Shown: piece after piece, positions 8,483 to 17,501 of the stretch
Layout of the letters: each line of letters opens with the position of its first letter
Numbering within the stretch: the stretch's first letter is position 1
Origin: Candidatus Puniceispirillum sp.
GTDB taxonomy: Bacteria; Pseudomonadota; Alphaproteobacteria; Puniceispirillales; Puniceispirillaceae
Length of the DNA: 51,338 nt
Assembly: GCA_028383305.1 (NCBI GenBank)
Contig: JAOEVD010000016.1
Span: forward strand, 1-51,338
Reading direction: 5' to 3'
Made by a program: the position numbers and the translations under genes
Notes under the pieces: model-generated
Databases searched by the model: none
Told to the model about the DNA's origin: nothing
The model's input: only the letters and a program-made list of their open reading frames with translations

Positions 8483-9196
8483 TCAAATTTTGGGGCAGTC
8501 CAGCCCATCAGCAACGCCCTCAACCGAGTCAGCAATAATATCCCAGTCACTGGTGGCTTCAAAATCAACTTTTTGGTCAATGCCATATTCGGTTGGCCGA
8601 TTGATATAGGCGGTGCGCATGCCTTCTTTGCGCGCGGCTTCTAGATCATCATTATGCGCTGCCGTCATCATGATTTCATCAGGTGCCATGCCCAAAAGAC
8701 GGATGGCGTTTTGATAAACAGCCGGATTGCGTTTGAAGGCACGATGCATATCGCTTGAGAAAATAAAATCCCACGGAATCCCAGCGCGTTTTGCTATGGT
8801 TGATAACAGAACGACCGATCCGTTCGATAGAGGTGAGATTAGGAATTTTGATTTGATCCGCTTTAAACCGGGAACACTGTCAGGCCATGGGGTTAGGCGA
8901 TGCCATGCGCGGTTCAGATGGTCGCGTTCTGCTTCATCGAGCATCGGCAAGCCAAATTGAGGTAAGATTTCTTCCAGCCGTTCACGATGAATGACGTCAA
9001 TAGAAACCCATGGCCGCTCGCCAGCTGTTACGCGCGCCATACCCGGCCGATATCCGGCGCGCCAGGCGCGAGCAAACCCATCACCATCAAAATCGGCAAC
9101 GCCCTTTTGGACGGCGACAACTACGCCTTCGCGAGCAATTGACGAGCGCCAGTCAACAATGGTGCCAAATGTATCGAATAAAACAGCTTTAATCAC
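8483..9196 (-). CDS. Haloacid dehalogenase, type II
   Basis: About 237 residues. The HAD nucleophile motif is VLFDTFGTIVDW, the Ser motif ISPLSNGSV, a conserved Lys lies in HRAFKRNPAVYQ and the acidic motif is AAHNDDLEAARKEGM. The pattern is that of (S)-2-haloacid dehalogenases, which hydrolyse short 2-haloacids, although many marine members have other or unknown substrates. The GTG at 9196 starts the protein just before the first strand; a TTG at 9208 is possible. It is upstream of the DUF1330 gene in the same direction. Confidence 0.87.
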   Translation of the reverse strand: MIKAVLFDTFGTIVDWRSSIAREGVVVAVQKGVADFDGDGFARAWRAGYRPGMARVTAGERPWVSIDVIHRERLEEILPQFGLPMLDEAERDHLNRAWHRLTPWPDSVPGLKRIKSKFLISPLSNGSVVLLSTIAKRAGIPWDFIFSSDMHRAFKRNPAVYQNAIRLLGMAPDEIMMTAAHNDDLEAARKEGMRTAYINRPTEYGIDQKVDFEATSDWDIIADSVEGVADGLDCPKI

Positions 9197-9269
9197 AATC
9201 AGTCTCAAACATCAGGTTGCTGTAGGCAGGCACTTGCGCCGATCAAACTGATAATGAGGCAAGATCGGA

Positions 9270-10394
9270 TTAAACGCTACTAGTTACCGTTTCCTTGTCA
9301 AGAAAGCCATTAATAAAGGGCAAACGCAATGACAAATTGCCAAGGCCGAAACCCGCAAAGGCAATCAATACGCCGCCATTCAAAACGCTGCCGCCGGTCA
9401 AAAGCCACCCAACAGTGCAACCGCCAGCAATCACCCCGCCAAAAGACATGAAAAATGCACCAAGGATATAGCGGAGCGGGTGGGGTGCATTGTTAAAGCC
9501 TTCAATGACAATACGGCCAGATAATTTCGCCGATAGAATCGTGCCGATAAAGGCACCGCCAACCAGCCCAAGACCAAATTTGGGGGTGAGGGCGGTCGAA
9601 TAGACGAAATAGCCAAGACTATCAGCAACAGGCAGGATAAACCGCAAGCCTTCGACCGGAATCGGATCAAATTCATCGGCACCAATGACGGCGGTGACAA
9701 AGAAACAAGCTGGCACCAGCAGGCCAATAGAGGCTGCCATGAGGGCGCGTTTTACCGGCTGGTTCGCGCCACCGCGCCACATGACCAACACAACAGCCAC
9801 AAGCAATAACAGAACCCAGATTGCAAACAGGCTGTGGGATAAAGTCGGGCTATATTCAATCTGCCCAAGGCTGGCAATAGTGATCCGCGGCACGGCCAAA
9901 ACGCCGCTGATTGCCGACCATGCGAAAAGCGATAAAAACACCAATGTGATCAAGGCGCGAATATTGCCGCGACCCGATAGGACGATCAGCCGCGACACGC
10001 AGCCACGGCTAAGTCCCATACCAATGCCGAAAAGCAATGTTCCCAAAAACAAACCAACCAGATTTAACGGCGCTTTAAATTGCCGCGCCTGCTCAATGTC
10101 AAACAATTCGAGCTGGCGTGCGATCAAAATGGCAATGATCGCCGATATGCCAGCAATAGCAATTTGCCAAAGCTGGTTGAGCTGGCCGCGTCCTGTGCGG
10201 CTAGTCAATGAGAATATCTCGTCATAGGCTGAGCGGGCGCAATAATCACTTCGTTCGGCAAGCCAACCAAACAGACCGCCAACAAGCAGACTTGCTGCTA
10301 GAACAAGCGTCGTGACACCATACATTTCGCGCCATTCGAGAATCGTTTCCACATCGCACCTCAGGCAAAAGCTGTAATGCGCTTCAGATAGCAT
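9270..10394 (-). CDS. YeeE/YedE family sulfur-compound permease
   Basis: A 374-residue integral membrane protein with about nine hydrophobic segments. It carries the family's repeated Cys-containing signatures: SDYCARSAYDEIF near the N-terminus, GMGLSRGCVSRLIVLSG in the middle and GGVIAGGCTVGWLLTGGS near the C-terminus. Characterised members (TsuA) import thiosulfate using these cysteines; others move unidentified sulfur species. No TusA-like partner gene adjoins it. ATG at 10394 is used, with ATG at 10325 an alternative that trims 23 residues before the first membrane segment. Its position next to the thiazole-making operon is suggestive but divergent. Confidence 0.85.
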   Translation of the reverse strand: MLSEAHYSFCLRCDVETILEWREMYGVTTLVLAASLLVGGLFGWLAERSDYCARSAYDEIFSLTSRTGRGQLNQLWQIAIAGISAIIAILIARQLELFDIEQARQFKAPLNLVGLFLGTLLFGIGMGLSRGCVSRLIVLSGRGNIRALITLVFLSLFAWSAISGVLAVPRITIASLGQIEYSPTLSHSLFAIWVLLLLVAVVLVMWRGGANQPVKRALMAASIGLLVPACFFVTAVIGADEFDPIPVEGLRFILPVADSLGYFVYSTALTPKFGLGLVGGAFIGTILSAKLSGRIVIEGFNNAPHPLRYILGAFFMSFGGVIAGGCTVGWLLTGGSVLNGGVLIAFAGFGLGNLSLRLPFINGFLDKETVTSSV

Positions 10395-10495
10395 TTTTTA
10401 TTCTTTTGGAAAGGTATAATTCACTCACACAGAAAATAAATGCTCATTGATTGAAGATTTAGGTAATATTTTTTGAAAATGCGGGGTTTAAGGCA

Positions 10496-10561
10496 ATGCC
10501 CAATCGAGCCGTCATCGCGGCGGTGATCTTCGCGCTTGAAATTGCCGCTTTGGCTGGCTAG
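10496..10561 (+). CDS. Possible 21-residue hydrophobic leader peptide upstream of the TPP riboswitch
   Basis: ATG at 10496 opens a 21-codon frame ending at the TAG at 10559-10561, about 10 bp before the riboswitch. The peptide is mostly one hydrophobic stretch (VIAAVIFALEIAALAG). There is an AAGG four bases before the ATG. It may be a chance frame or a remnant of a membrane protein; length and position alone do not prove expression. Confidence 0.2.
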   Translation: MPNRAVIAAVIFALEIAALAG

Positions 10562-10570
10562 TGTGAGAAA

Positions 10571-10676
10571 TCTGTTGGGGTGCAATGGTTTGACCATTTG
10601 GTTGACGCCAAGGCTGAGAAGCGAAAGCTAACTCATAGAACCTGATCCAGTTAAAACTGGCGTAGGGAACGGAGAT
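10571..10676 (+). promoter_or_regulatory. TPP (THI-box) riboswitch
   Basis: The thi-box is unmistakable: GGGGTGC near 10578, GGCTGAGA at 10611-10618, then the long conserved run from ACCTGATCCAGTTA into ACTGGCGTAGGGAA ending near 10670. It lies 70 bp ahead of thiD. It binds thiamine diphosphate and lowers expression of the downstream operon. All ten thi genes that follow are in tight same-strand order, so it probably controls the whole operon. Confidence 0.95.
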
Positions 10677-10696
10677 CATACCAGATCGCAGCGGCT

Positions 10697-10735
10697 ATCT
10701 CTCCTGTCCCCACGCAAGCCATTTGTTTTTGGGAC
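10697..10735 (+). promoter_or_regulatory. Expression platform of the TPP riboswitch (Shine-Dalgarno sequestering hairpin)
   Basis: GTCCC at 10706-10710 can pair with GGGAC at 10731-10735, the only candidate ribosome site before the thiD ATG at 10743. The segment ATCTCTCC...TCCC (10697-10710) can instead pair with the riboswitch 3' side GGGAACGGAGAT (10665-10676). The two pairings exclude each other, and no U-run follows. This suggests translational rather than transcriptional control. The structure is deduced by eye. Confidence 0.5.
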
Positions 10736-10742
10736 GCGTCGC

Positions 10743-11555
10743 ATGTTGAAATCAGACAATCAAAAGCCAGTTGCAACCGCACTGACCATTGCCGGTTCCG
10801 ACAGTGGCGGCGGCGCGGGGATTCAGGCTGATCTGAAAAGCTTTTCCGCGCATGGCGTTTATGGCGCAAGCGTCATTACTGCGGTCACGGCGCAAAACAC
10901 CCGATTGGTCATAAAGGTCGAAGCGATTTCACCAGCGATGATCAGGGCGCAGATTGACGCGGTTCTGTCTGATATTCGGATTGACGCTATTAAAATTGGG
11001 ATGTTGGCAACGCCTGCGGTAATTGACGCTGTTGCTGATGGTCTTGCCGATTTTCGTGGGCCGATTGTCCTTGATCCGGTCATGGTGGCAAAATCAGGCG
11101 ATGCATTGCTGCAAGATGATGCCGTATCCTGCCTGATTGATAGATTGTTGCCGCGTGCCAGCCTGCTAACGCCCAATATTCCTGAAGCAGAGCGGCTTTT
11201 GTCGGGCAAGGGTGATTTGCCGCCACAAGACCAGGGCAAAGCGCTTTTGGCGCTGGGGCCAGCGGCGATTTTAATGAAAGGCGGCCATGCCGATGGCGCG
11301 GTTTGCCATGATTATTTGGTGACTGAGTCGCAAATCATCGGTTTCGACGCACCGCGCATTGATACTGGCAATACGCATGGCACAGGATGTTCGCTGTCAT
11401 CGGCGATTGCCGCGGGTCTTGCTAAAAATTTAGCACTTGATGACGCCATTGGCACAGCGCATCAATGGCTTCATGGCTCAATTAAGGCCGCCGACCAGCT
11501 TGGCATTGGGCAAGGTCATGGGCCGGTGCATCATTTTCACCAATTCTGGAGATAG
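10743..11555 (+). CDS. thiD: Hydroxymethylpyrimidine/phosphomethylpyrimidine kinase
   Basis: A 270-residue ribokinase-fold enzyme that phosphorylates HMP and then HMP-phosphate to HMP diphosphate in the cytoplasm. The N-terminal substrate loop IAGSDSGGGAGIQADLKSF, the VLDPVMVAKSGDALL segment and the anion-hole motif DTGNTHGTGCSLSSAIA are intact. It is the first gene after the TPP riboswitch and ends 3 bp before thiO. With no thiC in the operon, its HMP substrate probably comes from salvage. Confidence 0.95.
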   Translation: MLKSDNQKPVATALTIAGSDSGGGAGIQADLKSFSAHGVYGASVITAVTAQNTRLVIKVEAISPAMIRAQIDAVLSDIRIDAIKIGMLATPAVIDAVADGLADFRGPIVLDPVMVAKSGDALLQDDAVSCLIDRLLPRASLLTPNIPEAERLLSGKGDLPPQDQGKALLALGPAAILMKGGHADGAVCHDYLVTESQIIGFDAPRIDTGNTHGTGCSLSSAIAAGLAKNLALDDAIGTAHQWLHGSIKAADQLGIGQGHGPVHHFHQFWR

Positions 11556-11558
11556 CGC

Positions 11559-12581
11559 GTGACCGAACCACAGATAACCATTGTTGGCGGCGGGGTTGCC
11601 GGACTTTGCCTTGCTGCCGAATTGGCGGAACGCGGTGTTTCCTTGCGGATTTTTGACCGCTATGGCCGCCCTGCCGAACATGGCTGTTCATGGTGGGCTG
11701 GTGGTATGCTGGCGCCTTTTTGTGAAAGTGAGGCGGCTGAAGAGCCGGTTGTCAGGCTTGGTCAAGAAGCCGCTGGATGGTGGCAGCGGCATAATGTGAA
11801 TGTTGAGCGCAATGGCTCGCTGGTGCTTGCACTTAGCCGTGATGGCGGCGAATTGGATCGCTTTGCCCGCCGAACCGACCAGCATGAATGGGTTGATGCT
11901 AATGGTGTGGCGGCCTTAGAGGCTGACTTGGCCGGTCGGGCGCGGCGCGGCCTGTTCTTTCCAACCGAAGCGCATTTGTCGCCGCGTGACGCTTTGGCCT
12001 GTCTTGTTGGTGAATTGGAAAGCCGCAATATCACGATTGAAACCGCCGATGGTATGGATTTCGCAGATAATGATAATCAAGCGGCACTGCCAATCAAGGT
12101 TCGTAAAATTGATTGTCGCGGCTTGTCAGCATCGGATGCCATGCAGGATTTGCGTGGGGTCAAAGGTGAAATGCTGGTAATCCGGTCAGCTGATATTCGT
12201 TTATCACGGCCGGTACGGTTGCTGCATCCGCGGATTCCGATCTATCTTGTGCCCCGTGGCGATGGTGTTTTCATGCTTGGCGCAACGCAAATTGAATCGG
12301 GAAACCGGCACGCGGCAAGCGTGCGTTCGGTTCTTGAATTGCTAAGCGCTGCCTATGCGCTTCATCCGGCTTTTGGCGAGGCCGAGATATTGGAAATTGG
12401 CGTCGATGCGCGGCCTGCCTTTCCCGATAATTTACCGCGGATCAGGCGCCGTGGAGACCGGCTTTATGTCAATGGTCTGTTTCGGCATGGGTTTTTGCTG
12501 GCACCAGCGATGGCGCGGATGACAGCCGATTATCTTCTTTCAGGACAGATTCCAGAGGTGATGGATGAAAATCTCAATTAA
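11559..12581 (+). CDS. thiO: Glycine oxidase ThiO (FAD-dependent)
   Basis: A 340-residue DAO-family flavoenzyme that oxidises glycine to iminoglycine, the dehydroglycine needed by ThiG. The N-terminal FAD-binding motif reads ITIVGGGVAGLCLAAELAE, with WWAGGMLAPFCE next and a C-terminal NGLFRHGFLLAPAMA typical of ThiO. The start codon is GTG three bases past thiD. The 3' end overlaps thiS by 17 bp. Use of ThiO rather than ThiH implies an oxygen-dependent route, which fits an aerobic organism. Confidence 0.92.
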   Translation: MTEPQITIVGGGVAGLCLAAELAERGVSLRIFDRYGRPAEHGCSWWAGGMLAPFCESEAAEEPVVRLGQEAAGWWQRHNVNVERNGSLVLALSRDGGELDRFARRTDQHEWVDANGVAALEADLAGRARRGLFFPTEAHLSPRDALACLVGELESRNITIETADGMDFADNDNQAALPIKVRKIDCRGLSASDAMQDLRGVKGEMLVIRSADIRLSRPVRLLHPRIPIYLVPRGDGVFMLGATQIESGNRHAASVRSVLELLSAAYALHPAFGEAEILEIGVDARPAFPDNLPRIRRRGDRLYVNGLFRHGFLLAPAMARMTADYLLSGQIPEVMDENLN

Positions 12582-12762
12582 CGGCGTGGCAAAAGATGTC
12601 ACCAGCACCAATCTAGCCGCCATTTTGCACGAGGCTGGCTATGGTGATGCGCGTGTGGCAACCGCGGTGAATGGCCAATTTGTTCCGGTTGGCCAACGTG
12701 AATCATGCCCGATCGAAGCTGGCGATCAGGTTGAAATTGTCGCGCCGCGGCAAGGAGGGTGA
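12565..12762 (+). CDS. thiS: Sulfur carrier protein ThiS
   Basis: A 65-residue ubiquitin-fold carrier with the obligatory C-terminal Gly-Gly (PRQGG) that is adenylated and then thiocarboxylated to donate sulfur for the thiazole ring. Its N-terminus is [11 protein letters not shown] and the middle has [11 protein letters not shown], both usual for ThiS. It starts inside the end of thiO and stops one base before the thiG GTG, so the three genes are translationally coupled. Confidence 0.93.
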   Translation: MKISINGVAKDVTSTNLAAILHEAGYGDARVATAVNGQFVPVGQRESCPIEAGDQVEIVAPRQGG

Positions 12763-12763
12763 T

Positions 12764-13537
12764 GTGACAGCATTTTACGGAGTTGAATTGCCAACCGCCT
12801 TCATGCTTGGGACGGCGCAATATCCATCGCCAGCAATTCTTGGCGAGGCTTTTCGCGAATCTGCGGCATCAGTTGCGACGGTTTCGGTTCGGCGCGAGGC
12901 CGCTGGCGCGCAGGCAGGCGAGGGGTTCTGGCGACTTATTCGCGATCTTGGTGTGCATGTCTTGCCCAATACCGCTGGTTGTCATTCACCAAGCGAGGCG
13001 ATCACCACGGCAAAAATGGCGCGCGAATTATTTGAAACTGACTGGATCAAGCTTGAAGTCATCGGCCATAGCGATAGTTTGCAACCCGATCCGTTTGGCC
13101 TTGTCGAAGCGGCTGCCAGCCTTTGCCGTGGCGGGTTTAAGGTGTTTCCTTATACGACTGAAGATCTGGTTCTTGCTGACCGGCTTCTTGATGCTGGCTG
13201 CGAGGTGCTGATGCCGTGGGGTGCGCCAATTGGAACTGGATTGGGGCTTGTGAATCCCTATGGGTTACGAAGCTTGCGCGCGCAATATCCTGATGTGCCG
13301 ATGGTTATTGATGCGGGGCTTGGCCTGCCGTCACAAGCGGCGCAGGCAATGGAAATGGGGTTTGATGCGGTGCTGCTGAATACCGCAGTCGCCAAGGCTG
13401 GTGATCCGGTGGCGATGGCCATTGCGTTTGCCAAGGCGATTGAGGCTGGCAAGCTTGCCAGAAACGCCGACCCTATGGATCCGCGCGATATGGCCGCGCC
13501 ATCTACCCCGCTAATCGGAAAGGCGTTTTTACAATGA
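12764..13537 (+). CDS. thiG: Thiazole synthase ThiG
   Basis: A 257-residue TIM-barrel enzyme that forms the thiazole phosphate from dehydroglycine, ThiS thiocarboxylate and deoxyxylulose phosphate. The Schiff-base lysine lies in [10 protein letters not shown]; other landmarks are [26 protein letters not shown] and [14 protein letters not shown]. The GTG at 12764, preceded by the strong ribosome site AAGGAGGGTGA, is chosen over the longer frame from 12671, which would overlap thiS. Its TGA overlaps the thiE ATG by 4 bp. Confidence 0.94.
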   Translation: MTAFYGVELPTAFMLGTAQYPSPAILGEAFRESAASVATVSVRREAAGAQAGEGFWRLIRDLGVHVLPNTAGCHSPSEAITTAKMARELFETDWIKLEVIGHSDSLQPDPFGLVEAAASLCRGGFKVFPYTTEDLVLADRLLDAGCEVLMPWGAPIGTGLGLVNPYGLRSLRAQYPDVPMVIDAGLGLPSQAAQAMEMGFDAVLLNTAVAKAGDPVAMAIAFAKAIEAGKLARNADPMDPRDMAAPSTPLIGKAFLQ

Positions 13538-14130
13538 AGTTTGATCGGTTTTACCCTATTTTCGATCATCCTGACTGGCTGGAGCGCATGTTGCCATTGG
13601 GGGTCAAGCTTGTGCAAATGCGAATCAAGGATTTGCCAGCAGATGAAACCCGCGCGGCCTTGCAACGATCAAAGCAATTATGCGATGCGGCGGGTGCCAT
13701 TATGGTAGTGAATGATTTTTGGGAAATGGCGATTGATCTTGATTGCGATTGGATTCACCTTGGTCAAGAAGATCTTGCCGATGCTGATATGGCGGCAATC
13801 CGGCGCGCGGGTTTGAAAATAGGCATCAGCACGCATGATGATGATGAACTTGACCGCGCATTGGCCGAACAGCCTGATTATGTTGCGCTTGGGCCGGTTT
13901 ATCCGACAATTCTGAAAAAAATGAAATGGGTTGAACAGGGGCTGGATCGGGTTCAGCAATGGAAAAACCAAATTGGTGATTTGCCACTTGTCGGCATTGG
14001 CGGCATGACGATTGATCGCGCCGCAGGGGTTTATGCCGCTGGTGCTGATATCGTGTCGGTTGTGACCGATATCACATTGAATGAAAATCCCGAAGACCGC
14101 CTAAAAGGCTGGATAAAGGCAACAAGATGA
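13534..14130 (+). CDS. thiE: Thiamine phosphate synthase ThiE
   Basis: A 198-residue TIM-barrel enzyme that joins HMP diphosphate to thiazole phosphate. Visible family elements: [48 protein letters not shown] and [11 protein letters not shown]. It is shorter and more divergent than E. coli ThiE: the usual ND-R motif reads VNDFWEMA, and the conserved TxTK after the GPVYPT strand reads TILKK. The 4-bp overlaps with thiG and the next gene show translational coupling. Activity is likely, but those substitutions merit a check. Confidence 0.9.
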   Translation: MKFDRFYPIFDHPDWLERMLPLGVKLVQMRIKDLPADETRAALQRSKQLCDAAGAIMVVNDFWEMAIDLDCDWIHLGQEDLADADMAAIRRAGLKIGISTHDDDELDRALAEQPDYVALGPVYPTILKKMKWVEQGLDRVQQWKNQIGDLPLVGIGGMTIDRAAGVYAAGADIVSVVTDITLNENPEDRLKGWIKATR

Positions 14131-15110
14131 ACCGGTATGACCGACAGATCAGCGTTGCTGAATTTGGGGTTGATGGTCAGAAAAAACTGGCTGCGGCCAA
14201 AATTCTTGTTGTTGGGGCTGGGGGGCTGGCAAGCCCTGTTCTGCAATATCTGGCAGGCGCCGGCCTTGGTCATATAAAAGTGATGGATTACGATATTGTC
14301 AGTGTGAACAACATGCACCGGCAACCGATTTTCCGTTCAGATGATCTTGGGCTGGCCAAGGCTGGCGCGGCTGCAACAAATATGCGTGGCTTGAATCCTG
14401 ATTGTCAGATGACGCCGATCATCGAGCCGCTGACGCCTGATAATATTGAAACATATGCCAGTGATGTCGATCTGGTGCTGGATTGTGCCGACAGTTTTGC
14501 GGTTAGCTATAGCCTTTCCGATTACTGCTTGAACCGGTTGCCATTGATCCATGCGTCGGTTGTTGGAACGGCAGGCTATGTCGGTGGGTTTTGTTATAAT
14601 GCGCCAAGCCTTCGTGCGGTTTTTCCTGATCTGCCACAACGGTTTGGAAGCTGTGCCGAAGATGGTGTTTTGGGGCCAATTGTTGGCATTATCGGATCGC
14701 TTCAGGCGCAAATGGCCATTGCTGTCATCACCAAGCAACTCTCGTCACCACTTGGCCAGCTGGTGACTTATGACGCCATTGGAAACCGGTTTGGTGGGTT
14801 CCGCTTTGATGGGGTCGGCGAACCCGATGCCTCGCTGGCATTTATCAGCCCGCAGCAATTAAAAAGCGGCGATCTTGTCATTGATTTGCGCGCCGCGGAC
14901 GAGGCTGATCTGATCACGGCTGATGCGCAGCGGCTTGGCCTTAATCAGATCACAGCTGATTTACCCCTCAAGGGCGTTGAACATGTTGTTTTTTGCTGTC
15001 GGTCTGGCCAACGTGCATGGGCAGCGGCAGAAAAACTTTCCGGATTCTGGTCTGGATCCATTTCACTGATCGCGGCTGGCGTTCCAAATTTAATGCGAAA
15101 AAGAGGTTGA
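14127..15110 (+). CDS. thiF: ThiF/MoeB-like sulfur-carrier adenylyltransferase with C-terminal rhodanese-like part
   Basis: A 327-residue E1-like enzyme expected to adenylate the C-terminus of ThiS. The nucleotide-binding start is VVGAGGLASPVLQYLAGAG, followed by NNMHRQPIFR and SCAEDGVLGPIVGIIGSLQA. About 80 C-terminal residues form a reduced rhodanese-like module whose persulfide loop candidate is VVFCCRSGQRAWAA. The usual CxxC zinc pair before the FPD turn is missing (SLRAVFPDLPQ). It overlaps thiE by 4 bp. The gene symbol rests on operon position; MoeB-type activity is also possible. Confidence 0.85.
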   Translation: MNRYDRQISVAEFGVDGQKKLAAAKILVVGAGGLASPVLQYLAGAGLGHIKVMDYDIVSVNNMHRQPIFRSDDLGLAKAGAAATNMRGLNPDCQMTPIIEPLTPDNIETYASDVDLVLDCADSFAVSYSLSDYCLNRLPLIHASVVGTAGYVGGFCYNAPSLRAVFPDLPQRFGSCAEDGVLGPIVGIIGSLQAQMAIAVITKQLSSPLGQLVTYDAIGNRFGGFRFDGVGEPDASLAFISPQQLKSGDLVIDLRAADEADLITADAQRLGLNQITADLPLKGVEHVVFCCRSGQRAWAAAEKLSGFWSGSISLIAAGVPNLMRKRG

Positions 15111-15112
15111 AG

Positions 15113-16051
15113 ATGAAAAAGTATCTTATTGTTTTGTTTTGTTTATTACTAAGCACACCGTTGCAGGCGCAAGATCGGATAACGCTTTTGCTGGATTGGT
15201 TTATCAACCCTGATCATGGGCCAATTATCATTGCTCAGGAAAAGGGTTATTTTGCTGATGCCGGTCTTGAGGTTGAGGTGATCGCCCCGGCTGACCCTGC
15301 TGATCCGCCAAAAATGGTGGCAGCCGGAAAGGCCGATCTAGCGGTTTCCTATCAACCGCAATTGCATCTTCAAGTTGCCGAGGGCATGCCTCTTGTTCGG
15401 GTTGGAACCTTGGTGGCGACACCGTTAAATTGTCTGCTGGTGCTAAAAGACGGCAAAATCAAATCGATTGCCGATCTAAAAGGAAAAAAGGTTGGATTTT
15501 CCGTTGCTGGTGTTGAAGAAGCCCTGTTGACAACGATTTTGGCACGGAACGGCCTGTCGATGACGGATATCGAACTGGTGAATGTGAACTGGTCCTTGTC
15601 GCCATCATTAATGTCGGGACAGGTTGATGCGGTGATCGGCGCCTTTCGCAATTTTGAATTAAATCAGATGGATATCGAAGGGGTTCCGGGGCGTTGTTTC
15701 TATCTTGAAGAAGAAGGTCTTCCAGCATACGACGAATTGATCTATGTCGCCAATCCCGATCGTATGAATAAGGATGTTGTTCGCCGTTTCTTGCAGGCAA
15801 CCGAGCTTGCAACGCAATTCATCGTTAATCATCCGCAGGAAAGCTGGGAAATTTTCAAAGGCACCGCCAAGGAATTGGATGATGAATTGAACGCCCGCGC
15901 ATGGAAAGACACGCTACCGCGCTTTGCCTTGCGTCCTGAGGCATTGGATGAAGGCCGCTACAGCCGCTTTGAAAGCTTTTTGAAAGAGGCCGGTCTGTTA
16001 AAGGATATTCGTTCTGTATCGAAACTGGCGATTGATCTGGGGACACAATGA
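15113..16051 (+). CDS. thiY: ThiY, periplasmic binding protein for a thiamine pyrimidine precursor
   Basis: A 312-residue NMT1/Thi5-like binding protein of the ThiXYZ importer, which takes up formylaminopyrimidine from degraded thiamine. A signal peptide (hydrophobic core, then PLQAQDR) precedes LLLDWFINPDHGPIIIAQEKG, the signature opening of ThiY. DLKGKKVGFSVAGVEEALL and FEL-rich pocket segments follow. The ATG at 15113 with AGAGG upstream is preferred over the frame from 14993, which runs inside the previous gene. It is followed by tenA with a 4-bp overlap. Confidence 0.92.
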   Translation: MKKYLIVLFCLLLSTPLQAQDRITLLLDWFINPDHGPIIIAQEKGYFADAGLEVEVIAPADPADPPKMVAAGKADLAVSYQPQLHLQVAEGMPLVRVGTLVATPLNCLLVLKDGKIKSIADLKGKKVGFSVAGVEEALLTTILARNGLSMTDIELVNVNWSLSPSLMSGQVDAVIGAFRNFELNQMDIEGVPGRCFYLEEEGLPAYDELIYVANPDRMNKDVVRRFLQATELATQFIVNHPQESWEIFKGTAKELDDELNARAWKDTLPRFALRPEALDEGRYSRFESFLKEAGLLKDIRSVSKLAIDLGTQ

Positions 16052-16722
16052 CAGAATACGGTCATAGCTTTGCCGCTTGGCGCAAGGCAACGGGGACAGC
16101 ATGGCAGGATTATGTCTGTCATGATTTTGTGACCGAATTGGGCAGTGGCAGGCTGCCCAAATCGGCCTTTTTGCATTATCTGGTTCAAGATTATCTGTTT
16201 TTGATCCATTTTTCGCGGGCATGGGCGCTTGCTGTTACCAAGGCCGATGATGTTGCTGAAATGCGCGCCTGTGCGGCGACGGTGAATGCGCTTGTCAATG
16301 ACGAGATCAGTTTGCATATCCGCATTTGTGCTGCGGCGGGCATTGATGAGGCCACATTATTTTCCGCCACCGAAGAAACCGCCAATCTGGCCTATACGCG
16401 CTATGTTCTTGATGCCGGTCATTCGGGCGATTTTCTGGATTTGATGGCTGCTTTGGCACCTTGCGTGCTTGGTTACGGTGAAATTGGCGCAAGGCTGCTT
16501 GCCGAAGGTCATGACGCCGCCTATGCCGATTGGATCGAAACCTATGGTGGTGAGGATTATCAGCAGGTTTGCCGCGATGTCGGAACTTTGATCGATAATG
16601 CGGTGTTGCGCCGGCTTGGTGAGCAACCGACAAAAAGCCCTCGCTGGGCTGGGCTTTGCCAGCGTTTTGCCATAGCAACAAGACTTGAGGCCGGATTTTG
16701 GCAAATGGGGCTGAACAAGTGA
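16048..16722 (+). CDS. tenA: TenA, thiaminase II / aminopyrimidine aminohydrolase
   Basis: A 224-residue all-helical TenA. The aromatic active-site stretch HYLVQDYLFLIHFSRAWALA, the catalytic-Cys helix LAPCVLGYGEIG and the C-terminal GLCQRFAIATRLEAGFW are present. In ThiXYZ contexts TenA converts aminomethyl-aminopyrimidine to HMP for ThiD, so it is the step linking import to synthesis. ATG overlaps the thiY stop, and its TGA overlaps a GTG start of the next gene. Confidence 0.92.
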   Translation: MTEYGHSFAAWRKATGTAWQDYVCHDFVTELGSGRLPKSAFLHYLVQDYLFLIHFSRAWALAVTKADDVAEMRACAATVNALVNDEISLHIRICAAAGIDEATLFSATEETANLAYTRYVLDAGHSGDFLDLMAALAPCVLGYGEIGARLLAEGHDAAYADWIETYGGEDYQQVCRDVGTLIDNAVLRRLGEQPTKSPRWAGLCQRFAIATRLEAGFWQMGLNK

Positions 16723-17501
16723 CAGGCAGCAAGGCAAAATCGGCACAGGCGCGACATATCGGGCAGGGGGCATTCATGTCCAACAGTCCAGCGTTGCATT
16801 TTCATGGCAGTGCCGCAATTGCCGGAGCGACTATTTTCGATCCGCTTGATCTCAATATTGCCGCGAGGAGATGGACTTGCCTTCTTGGCGCGTCTGGTGT
16901 CGGCAAAACAACGGTTTTGCGCCTGCTAGCAGGGCTAGGCGATCATATTGATCATGCTGGATCCATCACGGCAAGCGATGGTCAATCACTTGCTGGCCGC
17001 ATTAGCCTGATGGCGCAAACCGATAATCTGATGCCGTGGCTTGATGTTTTTGATAATATTGTGATTGGCAGTCGGCTTCGCGGGGATGTGGTTGATGGTG
17101 ATCGGGCTGAAAGGTTAATCGCGCAGGTTGGCCTTGCCGTGCACCGACATAAAAAGCCAAATGCGTTATCGGGTGGCCAGCGTCAGAGGGTGGCCTTGGC
17201 ACGCACCTTGATGGAAGGCAGGCCGATTGTTTTGCTGGACGAGCCTTTTTCGGCGCTTGACGCCAAAATTCGTGCGGAAATGCAGGAATTGGCCGCGCGT
17301 TTGTTTGCTGGTAAAACCGTATGTCTGATTACGCATGATCCCGGTGAGGCTGCACGGCTTAGCGATGTGATTTTCGTGATGAACGCAACCGGATTACACA
17401 GCGTTACCCCGCCATCATCGCCTGTTATCCGCCCCTATGATGCGCCAGATGTTCTGGCTTGTCAGGGACAGCTTTTGCGGCTGCTTCGTGAGACGCCATG
17501 A
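16719..17501 (+). CDS. thiZ: ThiZ, ATP-binding protein of the pyrimidine-precursor importer
   Basis: An ABC ATPase of about 260 residues with Walker A GASGVGKTT, signature LSGGQRQRV, Walker B IVLLDEPFSALD and switch His in ITHDPGEAAR. Two starts are reasonable: GTG at 16719, overlapping the tenA stop as GTGA, or ATG at 16776 with GGGCAGGGGG before it and a protein beginning MSNSPALHF. The Q-loop LMAQTDNLMPW is standard. It overlaps thiX by 4 bp. Confidence 0.9.
   Translation: MTGSKAKSAQARHIGQGAFMSNSPALHFHGSAAIAGATIFDPLDLNIAARRWTCLLGASGVGKTTVLRLLAGLGDHIDHAGSITASDGQSLAGRISLMAQTDNLMPWLDVFDNIVIGSRLRGDVVDGDRAERLIAQVGLAVHRHKKPNALSGGQRQRVALARTLMEGRPIVLLDEPFSALDAKIRAEMQELAARLFAGKTVCLITHDPGEAARLSDVIFVMNATGLHSVTPPSSPVIRPYDAPDVLACQGQLLRLLRETP

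Noticed and set aside
10651-10869. Minus-strand frame over the riboswitch and thiD start
   Set aside because: Antisense to the aptamer and thiD; no homology.
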